A stretch of DNA of 64,000 nt from Flectobacillus sp. BAB-3569 (GTDB taxonomy: Bacteria; Bacteroidota; Bacteroidia; Cytophagales; Spirosomataceae): positions 222,307 to 286,306 of the forward strand of contig NZ_NJFZ01000003.1 in assembly GCF_002270355.1 (NCBI RefSeq), given 5' to 3'. Of the stretch, positions 1 to 9,837 are shown piece after piece. Numbering within the stretch: the first letter of the stretch is position 1; each line of letters opens with the position of its first letter. The notes beneath the pieces are model-generated. The model searched no databases. It was not told the origin of the DNA and saw nothing but the letters and a program-made list of their open reading frames with translations. A program made the position numbers and the translations under genes.

Positions 1-325
1 TACATACTGATTTTTTGACGCCTGTAACTTTTTTATGTCATCTTTCGCATTTTTAATAATTTGCTTAATCGTTGATTTGTACAAATTATTTTGCTGTTGT
101 TTGATGATGCAAATTTCTGCAAAGTTTTTTAATTCTCCAAATGTTTTTTTTCAATTTACGAAGCTAACTATACCATAACTATTTCAAAATCAGTGAATAG
201 TTGGATATAAGATGTAATTGTCGGTAAGCATACCAAAATAATATTTTGTTAATTGTGCAAAATACTACTGTATTATTCTGATTGTATCTTTTTGAAAAAA
301 TGGAAAAATTCTTTAAAAAGTACAA
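1..325. other. Window-edge stretch without a convincing gene
   Basis: No gene can be supported here. On the minus strand one frame is open from about position 150 to the window edge (about 49 codons, lysine-rich), but it has no ATG and only a late TTG. It could be the start of a gene cut off by the window edge, or chance. The stretch is very AT-rich. Confidence 0.3.
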
Positions 326-886
326 TTACTGATTGTATTTGTTCATCGTTTGATTTACGCCTTGAGTACAAAATGAAAGTACTATTTCACTTGCTCTATC
401 AAGATGCTCGGGTAAAAAGGCTGTTTCTGATTCAGTAAAATTACCTAGTACATAGTCGGCTTGTCGACCCTTCGAAAAATCACTTCCAACTCCGATACGC
501 AAACGACTATATTGTTGCGTGCCCAATAGCTCTTCAATGTTTCTCAAACCATTGTGCCCACCGTGAGAACCTTTGGTTTTTAAACGCATTTTTCCATAGG
601 GTAGAGCAATGTCATCTGTAATAACTAGTAGATTCTCAGGCTCTATTTTTAAGTCTTTTAGCCAATAATTTACCGCTTTGCCACTTAGGTTCATATAAGT
701 GGTAGGCTTCAATAAGTGAATTTGTTTACCTTTATGTCTAAATTCGGTATGATAGGCAAGGCGGCTCATATCGTATTTTACCTCGTGTGTATTAGCTAAT
801 TTATCAATGACCATAAAGCCGATATTGTGACGAGTGAATAAGTATTCTGGGCCGATATTTCCTAAGCCAACAATTAAATATTTCAT
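326..886 (-). CDS. pth: Peptidyl-tRNA hydrolase
   Basis: Releases tRNA from peptidyl-tRNA that drops off the ribosome; a cytosolic, normally essential enzyme. The 186-residue length is usual for bacterial Pth. Visible family motifs are GLGNIG at the N-terminus (the usual P is I), TRHNIGF with the catalytic His near residue 20, TYMNLSG, TDDIALPYG with the conserved Asp, and the GSHGGHNGLRN block. The ATG at 886 starts directly with MKYLIVGLGN, as expected. It stands alone, divergent from the large envelope gene to its right. Confidence 0.97.
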   Translation of the reverse strand: MKYLIVGLGNIGPEYLFTRHNIGFMVIDKLANTHEVKYDMSRLAYHTEFRHKGKQIHLLKPTTYMNLSGKAVNYWLKDLKIEPENLLVITDDIALPYGKMRLKTKGSHGGHNGLRNIEELLGTQQYSRLRIGVGSDFSKGRQADYVLGNFTESETAFLPEHLDRASEIVLSFCTQGVNQTMNKYNQ

Positions 887-1268
887 TTTAATAATACTGT
901 TGTATGTTTCTTATCCCTGCTAAATCCAATTTTTACAGATAAATGCCTCAGGGTAAATCAGGATACGAAACTGTGTTATTTATAGATTAAATGCAATTTT
1001 TATGAGATGATTTTTCTGAAGACGCACCAAATAAAAATAAATCAGTCAAAAAATGAGACTTGAGTGCCTAATTCTGCAAAAAAATCATTGAACCCTGTAT
1101 CTTTTGGTTTCAAAATCCTAATGTACCTGCTTTTTTGACAGTCAAGAGTAAAAACTTTTCAAATTCTTGCAAAACATGAACCGTCATATTGTGCGTTATA
1201 AAGAAAAGAAAGCTACTCGGTACTTCATCTAAGAGTGTAAAGCAAGGTACGCAATTGGCAAAATTAAC

Positions 1269-1276
1269 TAATTTTG
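1269..1276 (+). promoter_or_regulatory. Probable -7 promoter element of the PD40/OmpA gene
   Basis: TAATTTTG fits the Bacteroidota -7 consensus TAnnTTTG and lies about 19 bases before the ATG at 1295. No clear TTTG -33 element sits at the usual distance, so this is a partial match. The rest of 887-1268 holds no gene that I can support. Confidence 0.4.
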
Positions 1277-1294
1277 CAAAGTAATTAATTGCCC

Positions 1295-4200
1295 ATGAAA
1301 AACGTAACACGAAATATTAAGTTTATACTTTTGGGAATAATTGGCTCTTTGAGTTCGCAGTATATTGTAGCGCAAGGAAAAAAAGCCTTAAACCCACCTG
1401 TTAACACAGCCAAATTTATAGAAACAGCTCCGACGGTTAGTGCAGATGGTCGTACCATGATTTTCGAGTCAAATCGACAGGGAGATTGGAAGTTGTTCGA
1501 AACCAAAAGAAAAGGAAATGTTTGGTCTGTGCCTACACCAATACCCAAAATCAGCGCTACTTTTTACGAAAATCAACCTTTCGGTGCTCCTTGCTTGAGC
1601 TACGATGGAAATATTCTGTATTTCTCGGCAGAAAGCAAAGAATCTTCTGGTCACGAAGATATTTTTGTTTCTGTAAAAGAGTCTACTGGATGGTCGTCGC
1701 CAACTCGTTTGCCTAATACTATCAATACCACCGATTACGAAGGATATCCATCTCTGTCACCTGATGGACAAAAATTGTATTTTGCTCGTGCCAAATACAA
1801 TGAAAAAAACACACAAGATGCCCAGTCTTGCTATAGAATCATGGTATCCGAAAAAGCCATTGATGGAAGTTGGAAAGCACCTGTTGAGTTGCCAAGCCCT
1901 ATCAATTTGCTATGTGAAAAAGCTCCTCGAATCATGCCTGATGGTAAAACTTTGGTTTTTGCATCGGTAAGAAAAGAAGGAAAAGGTAATTTTGACTTAT
2001 ATTATTCTACTCTTCAAGCGAATAATACATGGTCGCCCGCAAAACCTTTAAATGAGGTAAACACACCGCAAGCTGATTTGTTTGCGGCAATACCTGCGTG
2101 TGGACAAGAGTTATTCTTTGTTGAAAATAATGATATCTATACCACTTCGGTTTCACTATTTGCAAATCAGACCATTATTGGTACTATTACCAATTCACTC
2201 ACCAATAAACCTGTGGCAACTAGAATCAATATTTTTGATAAAAATAAGGGGAATACGCTCATTGCGTCATTTTTGTCGAACACTGAAGGAAATTATACTG
2301 CTATCGTCCCTGCAAAAGGAAACTACTCTTTTGAAATTAGAGAGGCTGGCTATTATGAAAAAAGATTAGGACTGGATCTTACCAATCAATCGAGCTGTGA
2401 GGCAAGCGTCGAGCCAATCAAGTTGGTGATGCTCGCCAATCAGGCAAAGGTTGAGCCAACTCCAGCCAAAATTCCAGCCAATGTACCTCAACTTAAATTG
2501 GTTTTCCAAGTAGTTGACTCACAAACTCGTTTTCTAGTGCCAGCACAAGTTGAGATTTTAGAAAAGGGAAGTGGAAAAGCTATTGCTACTCAACAACAAG
2601 GTGCAACTGGACAAATTGCCAGCGCAGTAGCTTTAGGACAAGAATATGAACTAGTGGTAAATGCCAAAGGATATAATCCTGTTAGGCAACCCCTCAAATA
2701 TGATAATCAAAAAGATGCAAAGCCACTCACGCAAATCGCTTTAGAGGCTACTACCACCAATCTTACAATTAAGGCATTGGATGCTAGCACCAATCAGCCT
2801 GCGCCAAATTGGAGGGTTGTTTTGACTGAAAGTGGAACGGGTACTACAGCACAGTTTGCGCCACAAACAGGTATGAATTCTGTAAAGCTTCATATTCCAG
2901 AAAATCGTCAGGTAAAAGTGTCTATTCAATCCGATTATTTTGAAGACAACGACCTCAATATCACTTCGCAATCAACCAATGATTTGACAGTAAAGTTGAT
3001 TCCTCGAAAGGTTACGCTGATACGCCTGAAGGCTGTAGACGATATAACTCAAGGACTTTTGTATGCTTCATTTAAAGTAAAAACAAAGAAAAAAGGAGAA
3101 GTTTTAGAAGGTAAAACCAATAAGGATACTGAGTTTTTTGAGATTAAACTTTTAAAAGATGACGTATTAGAAATCTCGGCGGAGGCAGATGGTTATTTGC
3201 CTTTTGAAAAAACACTTGAATTCCCTGAGTTTAAATTAGGTGAAAAGAAAATAGAGCTGATTGCCATGCAAAATGACCGTTATCCGATGACGGTGAAAAT
3301 TGTGGATGGAGATACTAAGCAAATTATCAAAACTTCGAAAGTGAAGATTGCAGATATGCTTACTGGTGAAGTCAATCCAACTACACAGGGTAATGCTGGC
3401 GAATTTAAAGCTATGATGAAACGGAAAGGTTCTTTTGAGGTGGTGGCAAGTGCAGATGGTTATCGTCCTTTATCTCAAAAAATTGAAGATATTCCTGTCG
3501 GTGCAACGCTTACTTTTACTTTGTATAGAAACAAATCAGTTCCTGTTAGTTTTACCATTTTGGATGCTAAAACCAATAAACCTGTGGAGGCAAATCTAAC
3601 GGTTAAACTAGAAAAGTCTAATCGTGTCGAAACTTTTCAAGGTAAATCCGAGGTAGAAATACGAATTTCTGAAAAAGAAGTATTTACTGTCGAAACTTCA
3701 GCACCCACATTCAAGCAGAAGCAAAGTACCTTCAACATGGCTGACTTGCTTGAAAACAAAAAGTATAATTATATCATTCGTCTCGAAAAAGAATATGTAC
3801 AGGTTGCCATCAAAGTAGTAGATAATGCAACAGGTGCCAAAATTGATGTTCAGAAATATGCGCTGTATGATTTGTCAGATAAAAATGCCAAGCCTGAGGT
3901 GATTATTTCGAATGATGGCTCGCCAAGTATTTCGATTTTACCAGAAAACAAATATCGAATAGAATTGGTGTCGAGCGGATTTGAACGTTTTTCACAAGAA
4001 ATAAGTAATTTTTCAGGAACAGAATTAGTATGCCGAATGACACGAGTGGCGTCGGATATGACTGTAACATTGGCTGCAAAAGATTCTATTTCACAAAAGC
4101 CTTTGGAAGCTATATTTAAGGTAACCAAAGCAGATGGAAGCGTCGTAAGCCAAGGATTGACTGTATCAGGGAAAATGGAGTTTAAGTTTGTCATTCCTGC

Positions 4201-5524
4201 TTTTGGTTCATATTATGTTGAGACAGTAGTAAAAGGGTATTCTGTTAAAAAAGAGAAAATTATAATTGCAGATCTCTCGGCTAGCAGAAGTTTTAATGTG
4301 TATTTCTCAAGAGATTTTTCGGTACTTACTGCTCGCCCTGTTCATGCCGAAACGCGTGATTTATTGAAAGATGCCTTGGTGATAATGACAGATATTCAGA
4401 CCAACAAAATGGTATCTGCCATGGTAACATTACCAAACGGAGAGGTAAGTGCAAATCTGACGCCAGGACATACTTACAAAATGAAAGTAAAAGCAGCAGG
4501 TTTTGAGGAATACGAAACACAAATACAGGCTACAAGCGACGATCAGCGTAAAGATTTGGAATTACAACCCTTCAAAAAGTATTTCATTCAGTTGTATGCT
4601 ATTGATGCGGTCAAAAAATCAAGAGTGTCTGCGAGCATAAAAATTAGCGCGCCAGGAGGTGGTGCTATCGCAGAAGGGGTTACCGACATTCGTAACGAAT
4701 ATGTGCTGGCGTCATTAATGGACAAAGTAAATTATACTATCGAGGTAAAAGCAGAAGGCTACAAGCTATACGACGGACGCTTCACACTCGACGAGAGTAT
4801 GAAGAAAGATAAGGGCAAAACAGCTATTTGGCTTGAAAAAGAAAGCATCCTGTCGTTCTCTGTAATCGATGCCAAGTATAAAAACATTGTGAGTAATGTT
4901 ACAGCGCATTTGACCGATTTAAAATCTTCGCAAGAGTTGGCTTTAAATCTGAAAAACGATATTTATAGTGCTGAGTTAAGTCCCGTTGCCTCGTATCAGT
5001 TAGATATCCAAGCAGAAGGATATATGCCTTATTCTGCTAAAATAGAGCCTTCATCGGTGGACAAAAAGAAAGAAATATTACTGACTCGTACCAAAGAAAA
5101 CACGCAGATTCCTACTGTGGTAGCTAAAGCAGAAGCACCTGCTGCCAAAAATACTCCAGATGCAGTGCAGAAGATTGAAAAAGGAAAATCCTTTGTGCTG
5201 AACAATGTGTATTTTGAGCAAGGAAGTTTTATTCTCCAGAAAGAATCTTATCCAGAATTGGATAAGGTAGTGACTATGTTGAAGCAAAATCCACAAACTA
5301 AAATCGAAATTGCAGGACATACCGATAATGTTGGCGACCCAAGATTAAATAAAGCCTTATCTGAAAACCGTGCAAGAGTGATTTTGAATTATTTTGTAAG
5401 TAAAGGTATAGACGACAAACGCTTAACATTTAAAGGCTACGGAGGCACTCAGCCAGTAGCTCCAAACGATAACGAAGATACTAAGAAAAGAAATCGTAGA
5501 GTAGAGATTGTAGGGATTCAGTAA
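1295..5524 (+). CDS. Large PD40 / carboxypeptidase-regulatory repeat / OmpA protein
   Basis: A 1,409-residue exported envelope protein. After a signal peptide comes a PD40 (WD40-like propeller) region to about residue 290, with repeated SPDGQKLYF-type strands. Next is a carboxypeptidase-regulatory-like domain beginning near GTITNSLTNKP, then a long series of roughly 90-100 residue beta-sandwich repeats. The C-terminus is a typical OmpA peptidoglycan-binding domain with AGHTDNVG and NRRVEI. This order resembles the type IX secretion protein PorE, but the protein is about twice as long, so anchoring an outer-membrane assembly to peptidoglycan is inference. The start is the ATG at 1295; an in-frame TTG two codons earlier is less likely. 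Its last 102 bases overlap an antisense gene. Confidence 0.85.
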   Translation: MKNVTRNIKFILLGIIGSLSSQYIVAQGKKALNPPVNTAKFIETAPTVSADGRTMIFESNRQGDWKLFETKRKGNVWSVPTPIPKISATFYENQPFGAPCLSYDGNILYFSAESKESSGHEDIFVSVKESTGWSSPTRLPNTINTTDYEGYPSLSPDGQKLYFARAKYNEKNTQDAQSCYRIMVSEKAIDGSWKAPVELPSPINLLCEKAPRIMPDGKTLVFASVRKEGKGNFDLYYSTLQANNTWSPAKPLNEVNTPQADLFAAIPACGQELFFVENNDIYTTSVSLFANQTIIGTITNSLTNKPVATRINIFDKNKGNTLIASFLSNTEGNYTAIVPAKGNYSFEIREAGYYEKRLGLDLTNQSSCEASVEPIKLVMLANQAKVEPTPAKIPANVPQLKLVFQVVDSQTRFLVPAQVEILEKGSGKAIATQQQGATGQIASAVALGQEYELVVNAKGYNPVRQPLKYDNQKDAKPLTQIALEATTTNLTIKALDASTNQPAPNWRVVLTESGTGTTAQFAPQTGMNSVKLHIPENRQVKVSIQSDYFEDNDLNITSQSTNDLTVKLIPRKVTLIRLKAVDDITQGLLYASFKVKTKKKGEVLEGKTNKDTEFFEIKLLKDDVLEISAEADGYLPFEKTLEFPEFKLGEKKIELIAMQNDRYPMTVKIVDGDTKQIIKTSKVKIADMLTGEVNPTTQGNAGEFKAMMKRKGSFEVVASADGYRPLSQKIEDIPVGATLTFTLYRNKSVPVSFTILDAKTNKPVEANLTVKLEKSNRVETFQGKSEVEIRISEKEVFTVETSAPTFKQKQSTFNMADLLENKKYNYIIRLEKEYVQVAIKVVDNATGAKIDVQKYALYDLSDKNAKPEVIISNDGSPSISILPENKYRIELVSSGFERFSQEISNFSGTELVCRMTRVASDMTVTLAAKDSISQKPLEAIFKVTKADGSVVSQGLTVSGKMEFKFVIPAFGSYYVETVVKGYSVKKEKIIIADLSASRSFNVYFSRDFSVLTARPVHAETRDLLKDALVIMTDIQTNKMVSAMVTLPNGEVSANLTPGHTYKMKVKAAGFEEYETQIQATSDDQRKDLELQPFKKYFIQLYAIDAVKKSRVSASIKISAPGGGAIAEGVTDIRNEYVLASLMDKVNYTIEVKAEGYKLYDGRFTLDESMKKDKGKTAIWLEKESILSFSVIDAKYKNIVSNVTAHLTDLKSSQELALNLKNDIYSAELSPVASYQLDIQAEGYMPYSAKIEPSSVDKKKEILLTRTKENTQIPTVVAKAEAPAAKNTPDAVQKIEKGKSFVLNNVYFEQGSFILQKESYPELDKVVTMLKQNPQTKIEIAGHTDNVGDPRLNKALSENRARVILNYFVSKGIDDKRLTFKGYGGTQPVAPNDNEDTKKRNRRVEIVGIQ

Positions 5525-6247
5525 CGATATTACCATTTTTTTAATGGTAATATCATCGTATCTTCTGTATTTTTTCCATTCTTTTTCAGGAGATTCTAGG
5601 TTGCTGAGAATTTGAATAGGGGGGTAACCAAGCCATTCTAATAACTCCAAAATATCCTGAAAGTGTCTTTGTGAATAAAGGATAGAGGGTTTGTTGTTAA
5701 CATCAAAGCAAATGGGTTCATGATGAGCAATTCTGTTTCGTAAATTATTGATATCTGTAAGTTTTTGGTAAATATTTTTTTGATTTATCCCTTTCGGACG
5801 ATTAGGGAATATTTGTAATAATGTGTTTCCAAAAACTTTAAATTGAATTCCAGAAAACATAAATCTCCAAAATCCAAAACTCAGACCTGCTACAACCTTA
5901 TCGTGAGAGTAATTTTTTCTTAATGCGATTATGGTGGAGTTAACTTTTTCAGCTTGTTCAAAACGTCCTGCATGATTTCTTAATGAAGGGTCATAAAATA
6001 AGCCTGATGGTTGACTATTATATTTTAGCCAGTCTGGTTGGTTTAAGTGTTGTTGGTAATGCTTGTTAATAGCATTTCGTAACGCAATTTCAAGCATTGA
6101 AATTGTTCCAAAAAGGGACTGAGATAGTCTTAAATTATATTTATATAGTCTAACAGCCTGTGATTTATTGCCTTGTGTAGCTGTTAGAAAACGCCCTAGA
6201 CGTGGTTTTGAAAGTAACTTTTCGTGAAGTATATACTGCTTTGACAA
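5423..6247 (-). CDS. HEPN-type Abi-like protein (Abi_2/AbiD-F family)
   Basis: A 274-residue protein resembling abortive-infection proteins of the Abi_2 group, which are probable HEPN ribonucleases. The N-terminal block with SLFGTISMLEIALRNAI is typical, and R170-N-R-I-A-H175 gives the HEPN R-x4-H active-site motif. No ATG occurs before residue 51, so translation probably begins at the TTG at 6247, just after an in-frame stop upstream. The last 34 codons are antisense to the 3' end of the OmpA-domain gene and run through the hairpin behind it. That hydrophobic tail (ISFLSIFVIVWSYW) looks like read-through past a lost stop. It is an isolated gene, probably acquired. Family call fairly sure; function inferred. 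Confidence 0.75.
   Translation of the reverse strand: MSKQYILHEKLLSKPRLGRFLTATQGNKSQAVRLYKYNLRLSQSLFGTISMLEIALRNAINKHYQQHLNQPDWLKYNSQPSGLFYDPSLRNHAGRFEQAEKVNSTIIALRKNYSHDKVVAGLSFGFWRFMFSGIQFKVFGNTLLQIFPNRPKGINQKNIYQKLTDINNLRNRIAHHEPICFDVNNKPSILYSQRHFQDILELLEWLGYPPIQILSNLESPEKEWKKYRRYDDITIKKMVISLLNPYNLYSTISFLSIFVIVWSYWLSASVAFKC
5526..5554 (+). terminator. Hairpin behind the PD40/OmpA gene
   Basis: A perfect 12-base stem (GATATTACCATT and its complement) with a five-T loop begins two bases after the stop codon. There is no strong T tract after it, so termination efficiency is unclear. It lies inside the antisense Abi-like reading frame. Confidence 0.5.
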
Positions 6248-6296
6248 TTCGTTGCTATTGTTTTTTGAATAAAATCACTTATTTTTACAACGTATT

Positions 6297-6333
6297 CCCC
6301 GAAACCGCTGGCTTGCCATGTGTCGGGGTTTTT
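6297..6333 (+). terminator. Orphan terminator-like hairpin
   Basis: CCCCGA pairs with TCGGGG and is followed by a T run, as in a rho-independent terminator for rightward transcription. No plus-strand gene ends just upstream; the neighbouring gene reads away from it. Either a short unannotated transcript ends here or the hairpin is a relic. No other feature is seen in 6248-6655. Confidence 0.35.
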
Positions 6334-6655
6334 GTTTTTATAGGGAATAGCCTATTCTCTAAGATTTGATTTTATCTTAAAGTGTATTAGGTAAAATAAA
6401 AAGAGTGGGGTTTAATAGACAAGTCTTGAGCTGAACTAATCTAATAGTAGCTTTGAGGTGATATATCTTCATTATCTTATTTACTTATAGGTACGACTAT
6501 TTATTTACTGAACAAATGTAAAAATATTTATTTAAAATAGATGATTCTCTAGTCATAAACCATCATTTTATGGAAAAAGGAAAGGATGCGAAAAGAGTTC
6601 TTTCCTTTTTTTATATATTCAAAATCTATTACATTTTTCAACAAATTTATCTCCC

Positions 6656-7411
6656 ATGAAAGCTCCTCGACTGATTCTTGTATGTTTATTGTTCCTAAAA
6701 ATAGCCACACTTCAGGCACAAACGCCACAAGATCGTTTGTACGAATTGCGTACCTATTATGCCACTGAAGGTAAGTTGGACGCACTACTAGATCGTTTTA
6801 AGAACCATACGCTAAAACTCTTCAAAAAGCACCATATCCAAGTAGAAGGTTTTTGGGTACCTGTCGACAATACAGAAAGTAAGCTGACCTATTTGCTATC
6901 ATTTCCTAACAAAGCAGCCAAAGAAGCCTATTCAAAGGCTTTTATGGAGGATAAAGCATGGAAAAAAGTGGTGGCAGAAACCACAAAAGAGGGAGAAATC
7001 ATTGCTAAAATGGAAAGTGTTGACTTAAAAATGACCAACTTTTCACCTTATGATTGGAAAAATGTAGGCAATCGTGTCTTTGAACTGAGAGTTTATAAAG
7101 CTACTCCTAATAATCTGGGCAATTTGCTCGACCGCTTTAAAAACCACACTATTGAACTACTCGAAAAACACGGTATTCATAATTTGATTTATTGGACACC
7201 AACTGAGAGTAGTCAAGGTGCGGAGGATATGCTATACTATTTTGTTGTGCATAAAGACAAAGCTTCAGGGTTGGCATCATTTAAGGAATTTGATGCTGAT
7301 CCAGCGTGGAAAAAGGTAAAAGCTGAAACAGAAGCTAAAGCAGGAGGATTACTCACGGTATATTTAAAATCAGAATATCTGATGCCAACGGATTTTTCGC
7401 CGATTAAATAA
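6656..7411 (+). CDS. Exported protein with two NIPSNAP domains
   Basis: A 251-residue protein with a signal peptide (cleavage probably after TLQAQ) and two copies of the NIPSNAP ferredoxin-like fold, about residues 26-125 and 137-240. Both copies contain LLDRFKNHT and start with an ELR block, showing internal duplication. NIPSNAP proteins have no agreed biochemical role; in Bacteroidota secreted double-domain versions are common. Single gene; the start is the only sensible ATG, right before the signal peptide. Confidence 0.88.
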   Translation: MKAPRLILVCLLFLKIATLQAQTPQDRLYELRTYYATEGKLDALLDRFKNHTLKLFKKHHIQVEGFWVPVDNTESKLTYLLSFPNKAAKEAYSKAFMEDKAWKKVVAETTKEGEIIAKMESVDLKMTNFSPYDWKNVGNRVFELRVYKATPNNLGNLLDRFKNHTIELLEKHGIHNLIYWTPTESSQGAEDMLYYFVVHKDKASGLASFKEFDADPAWKKVKAETEAKAGGLLTVYLKSEYLMPTDFSPIK

Positions 7412-7594
7412 AATCAAAGGACAAACCTGTAAGAGTTGCTAATATTGCAACTAAGAGTCTTTTGGGACTCAATCATTTCTCTTTTTTACATAACTTTAGA
7501 AACAATTCATATACTGCTACGAGTTGTTTAAGAAACGATTAATAAAACACACAAAAGATAAGGGGCGGTTTTCATCAACACCCTTGTAACGATT

Positions 7595-8347
7595 ATGTCA
7601 AAATTAGCGATTATTACAGGAGCTACCTCCGGAATTGGTAGAGCAACCGCAGTGGCATTTGCCAATTTAGGAATAGACTTAGTAATTTGTGGACGCCGCA
7701 TCGAGCGCCTCAATGAGTTGAAAGAAGAGTTATCATCTAAAGTAAAAGTACATACCTTAACATTTGATGTACGTGACCGTGAGGCTGTAGAAACAGCATT
7801 GAATAGCCTTCCAGAAGAATTAAAACAAGTGGATATTTTGCTCAATAATGCAGGCAATGCCCACGGACTAGGGACGATTCAAGACGGTGACGTTGCTGAC
7901 TGGGATGCGATGATTGATGGCAATGTCAAAGGGTTACTCTATGTTTCGAAGGTAGTAATGCCTTGGATGATTGCCCGTCAGAAAGGACATATTGTCAATA
8001 TTAGTTCGATTGCAGGAAAACAAACGTATCCAAATGGTAATGTATATTGTGCTTCTAAAGCAGCAGTAGAGGCTATTTCGGAGGGAATGCGTTTGGATTT
8101 GAATCCGCATAATATCAAAGTAACCAATATTGCTCCTGGGGCGGTAGAAACAGAGTTTTCAATGGTAAGATTCAAAGGTGACGCTCAAAAATCTGATGCT
8201 GTATATCAAGGATTCCAGCCTTTGGTGGCAGAAGATATTGCGGATATTATTGCTTTCACAGTTACACGTCCAGCGCATGTAGTCTTGGCAGATATTTTGG
8301 TGTATCCTACGGCTCAGGCTTCTCCATCAGTCGTAAAAAGACAGTAG
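7595..8347 (+). CDS. Short-chain dehydrogenase/reductase, YdfG-like
   Basis: A 250-residue cytosolic NAD(P)-dependent oxidoreductase. The Rossmann glycine motif TGATSGIG is at residues 8-15, NNAG near 85-88, the catalytic Ser in NISSIAG and the Tyr/Lys pair in YCASK. The overall pattern is closest to the YdfG/serine 3-dehydrogenase group (3-hydroxy acid dehydrogenases), but the substrate cannot be read from sequence. Monocistronic, with a hairpin 15 bases after the stop. Confidence 0.9.
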   Translation: MSKLAIITGATSGIGRATAVAFANLGIDLVICGRRIERLNELKEELSSKVKVHTLTFDVRDREAVETALNSLPEELKQVDILLNNAGNAHGLGTIQDGDVADWDAMIDGNVKGLLYVSKVVMPWMIARQKGHIVNISSIAGKQTYPNGNVYCASKAAVEAISEGMRLDLNPHNIKVTNIAPGAVETEFSMVRFKGDAQKSDAVYQGFQPLVAEDIADIIAFTVTRPAHVVLADILVYPTAQASPSVVKRQ

Positions 8348-8361
8348 GGCATTGAAACAAG

Positions 8362-8390
8362 AAAGCCCAATACCATTGGCATTGAGCTTT
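8362..8390 (+). terminator. Terminator hairpin after the SDR gene
   Basis: AAAGCCCAATACCA faces TGGCATTGAGCTTT, with two mismatched positions in RNA read rightward (both become G-U pairs on the other strand), followed by a short T run. Confidence 0.5.
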
Positions 8391-8831
8391 TCATATTCCG
8401 AACTTATTTATGGTAACTAATTATTTCTAAATCCAAACGTGTTCAATTCTAAAACGAACTGTGCACGAAAATGTTATTGTTTCAATAACTGGGTATGCAA
8501 AAAACTGCGTGAAATTCGATTTTTGATAAATGAGAGGCAATTTGTCAAATTAGTAGCAGGTAATTAGGAAATGAAATTTTACTAAAAACGAACAAACTCA
8601 ACTTTGCATTCTGATTTCTAATCAAAATTATAAATACTTCCTTGAATATGTGGAATATAACTCTGATTATTGAGTGAACGGCACATTGTGATTAAAATCA
8701 AAAAATGGAGTTAACCGCCGAGAGAAGGGGGAAAACGAAGAGGCAAATTCTTGTGCGAAGAAATCGTTGTTAGGTGAAAATATTTGCAGAAACTAGTCAG
8801 ATATTGCTAGTTTCTGCAAACTATAAATGTA
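8391..8831. other. Intergenic, no gene seen
   Basis: About 440 bases between the SDR terminator and the end of rlmB. It is AT-rich, with no open frame, RNA gene or repeat that I can recognise. Confidence 0.6.
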
Positions 8832-9629
8832 CTACAAGCTAAGGCGCTGACGTACTGCTTCGTACAATACTACGCCATTGGCTACAGAAACATTAAGCGA
8901 GCCTACGCGACCAGCCATTGGAATACTGGCCAATTCATCAGCTGCTTTTAATAACTCATCCGAAATACCATCTTCCTCAGAACCCATAATGATAGCTGTA
9001 GGAATAGTCATATCTACTTCATATAGATTTTTCGAAACTTTTTCTGTACAACCTACCACTTGAATCCCTGACTCTTGAAGGTACTTTACTGTTTGAGCTA
9101 AACTTTCTTCACGACAAACAGGTAAAAAGTTTAAAGCTCCAGAAGACGTTTTCATGGCGTCAGCATTGATTTGCGCTGCTCCCTTTGTAGGAAGCACAAT
9201 AGCATGCACACCTGTACACTCAGCCGTACGAGCAATCGCACCAAAGTTGCGAACGTCGGTTACTCTATCCAAAATTAAAAGAAGTGGTGTTTCTCCTTTT
9301 TCGTAAATACCCGCTACTACGTTGTCCAACTTAGCATAGTTGATAGCTGATACGAAGGCAATTACACCTTGGTGGTTTTTGCGAGTAACACGGTCTAATT
9401 TTTCAGAAGGAACTTTTTGAACTGGAATACCACGAAGACGAGCGAACTCTAACACTTCAATAGATCCCAATTCTCTTTGTACTAAAATCTTGTCGATTTC
9501 TTTCCCTGAGCGCAGTGTCTCCAATACCGATTGAACCCCAAAAACAATATCTTTATTGTCTGGTCTCGGTGCATGATTAAAATATTTGAAAGGTTTTTTA
9601 GGCCCTTCAGATTTTTGTTCGAGTGACAT
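8832..9629 (-). CDS. rlmB: 23S rRNA (guanosine-2'-O)-methyltransferase of the TrmH/SpoU family
   Basis: Methylates a ribose 2'-OH in 23S rRNA using S-adenosylmethionine; a knotted SPOUT-fold enzyme acting as a dimer. The N-terminal L30e-like substrate domain (FGVQSVLETL) is followed by SpoU motif 1 (VRNFGAIARTAE), motif 2 (IIMGSEEDGIS) and motif 3 (SLNVSVANGVVLYE). The ATG at 9629 gives 265 residues, normal for RlmB; an in-frame GTG at 9653 is less likely. RlmB rather than another TrmH paralogue is the best guess. Confidence 0.9.
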   Translation of the reverse strand: MSLEQKSEGPKKPFKYFNHAPRPDNKDIVFGVQSVLETLRSGKEIDKILVQRELGSIEVLEFARLRGIPVQKVPSEKLDRVTRKNHQGVIAFVSAINYAKLDNVVAGIYEKGETPLLLILDRVTDVRNFGAIARTAECTGVHAIVLPTKGAAQINADAMKTSSGALNFLPVCREESLAQTVKYLQESGIQVVGCTEKVSKNLYEVDMTIPTAIIMGSEEDGISDELLKAADELASIPMAGRVGSLNVSVANGVVLYEAVRQRLSL

Positions 9630-9837
9630 TTTTTTTGAATATAAATATAGCACTTAGCTATGTTTGGTATTAACAATCAGATAGATATACTCAAGTACCT
9701 TCTCTTTTTGTTAATGAGAAAATTTTAGCAAAGTTCGTAAAGTTTTTGGCAGTAACCAACAACTACCGCATTCTTATGCAGTGCTTTGAATGGTATTTTA
9801 CTAAAATCTTTAAAACTCATCTGTTTGCATCAAAGGA

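Noticed and set aside
1-153. Partial minus-strand gene at the window edge
   Set aside because: Open for about 49 codons but no ATG and only a late TTG; kept only as a note.
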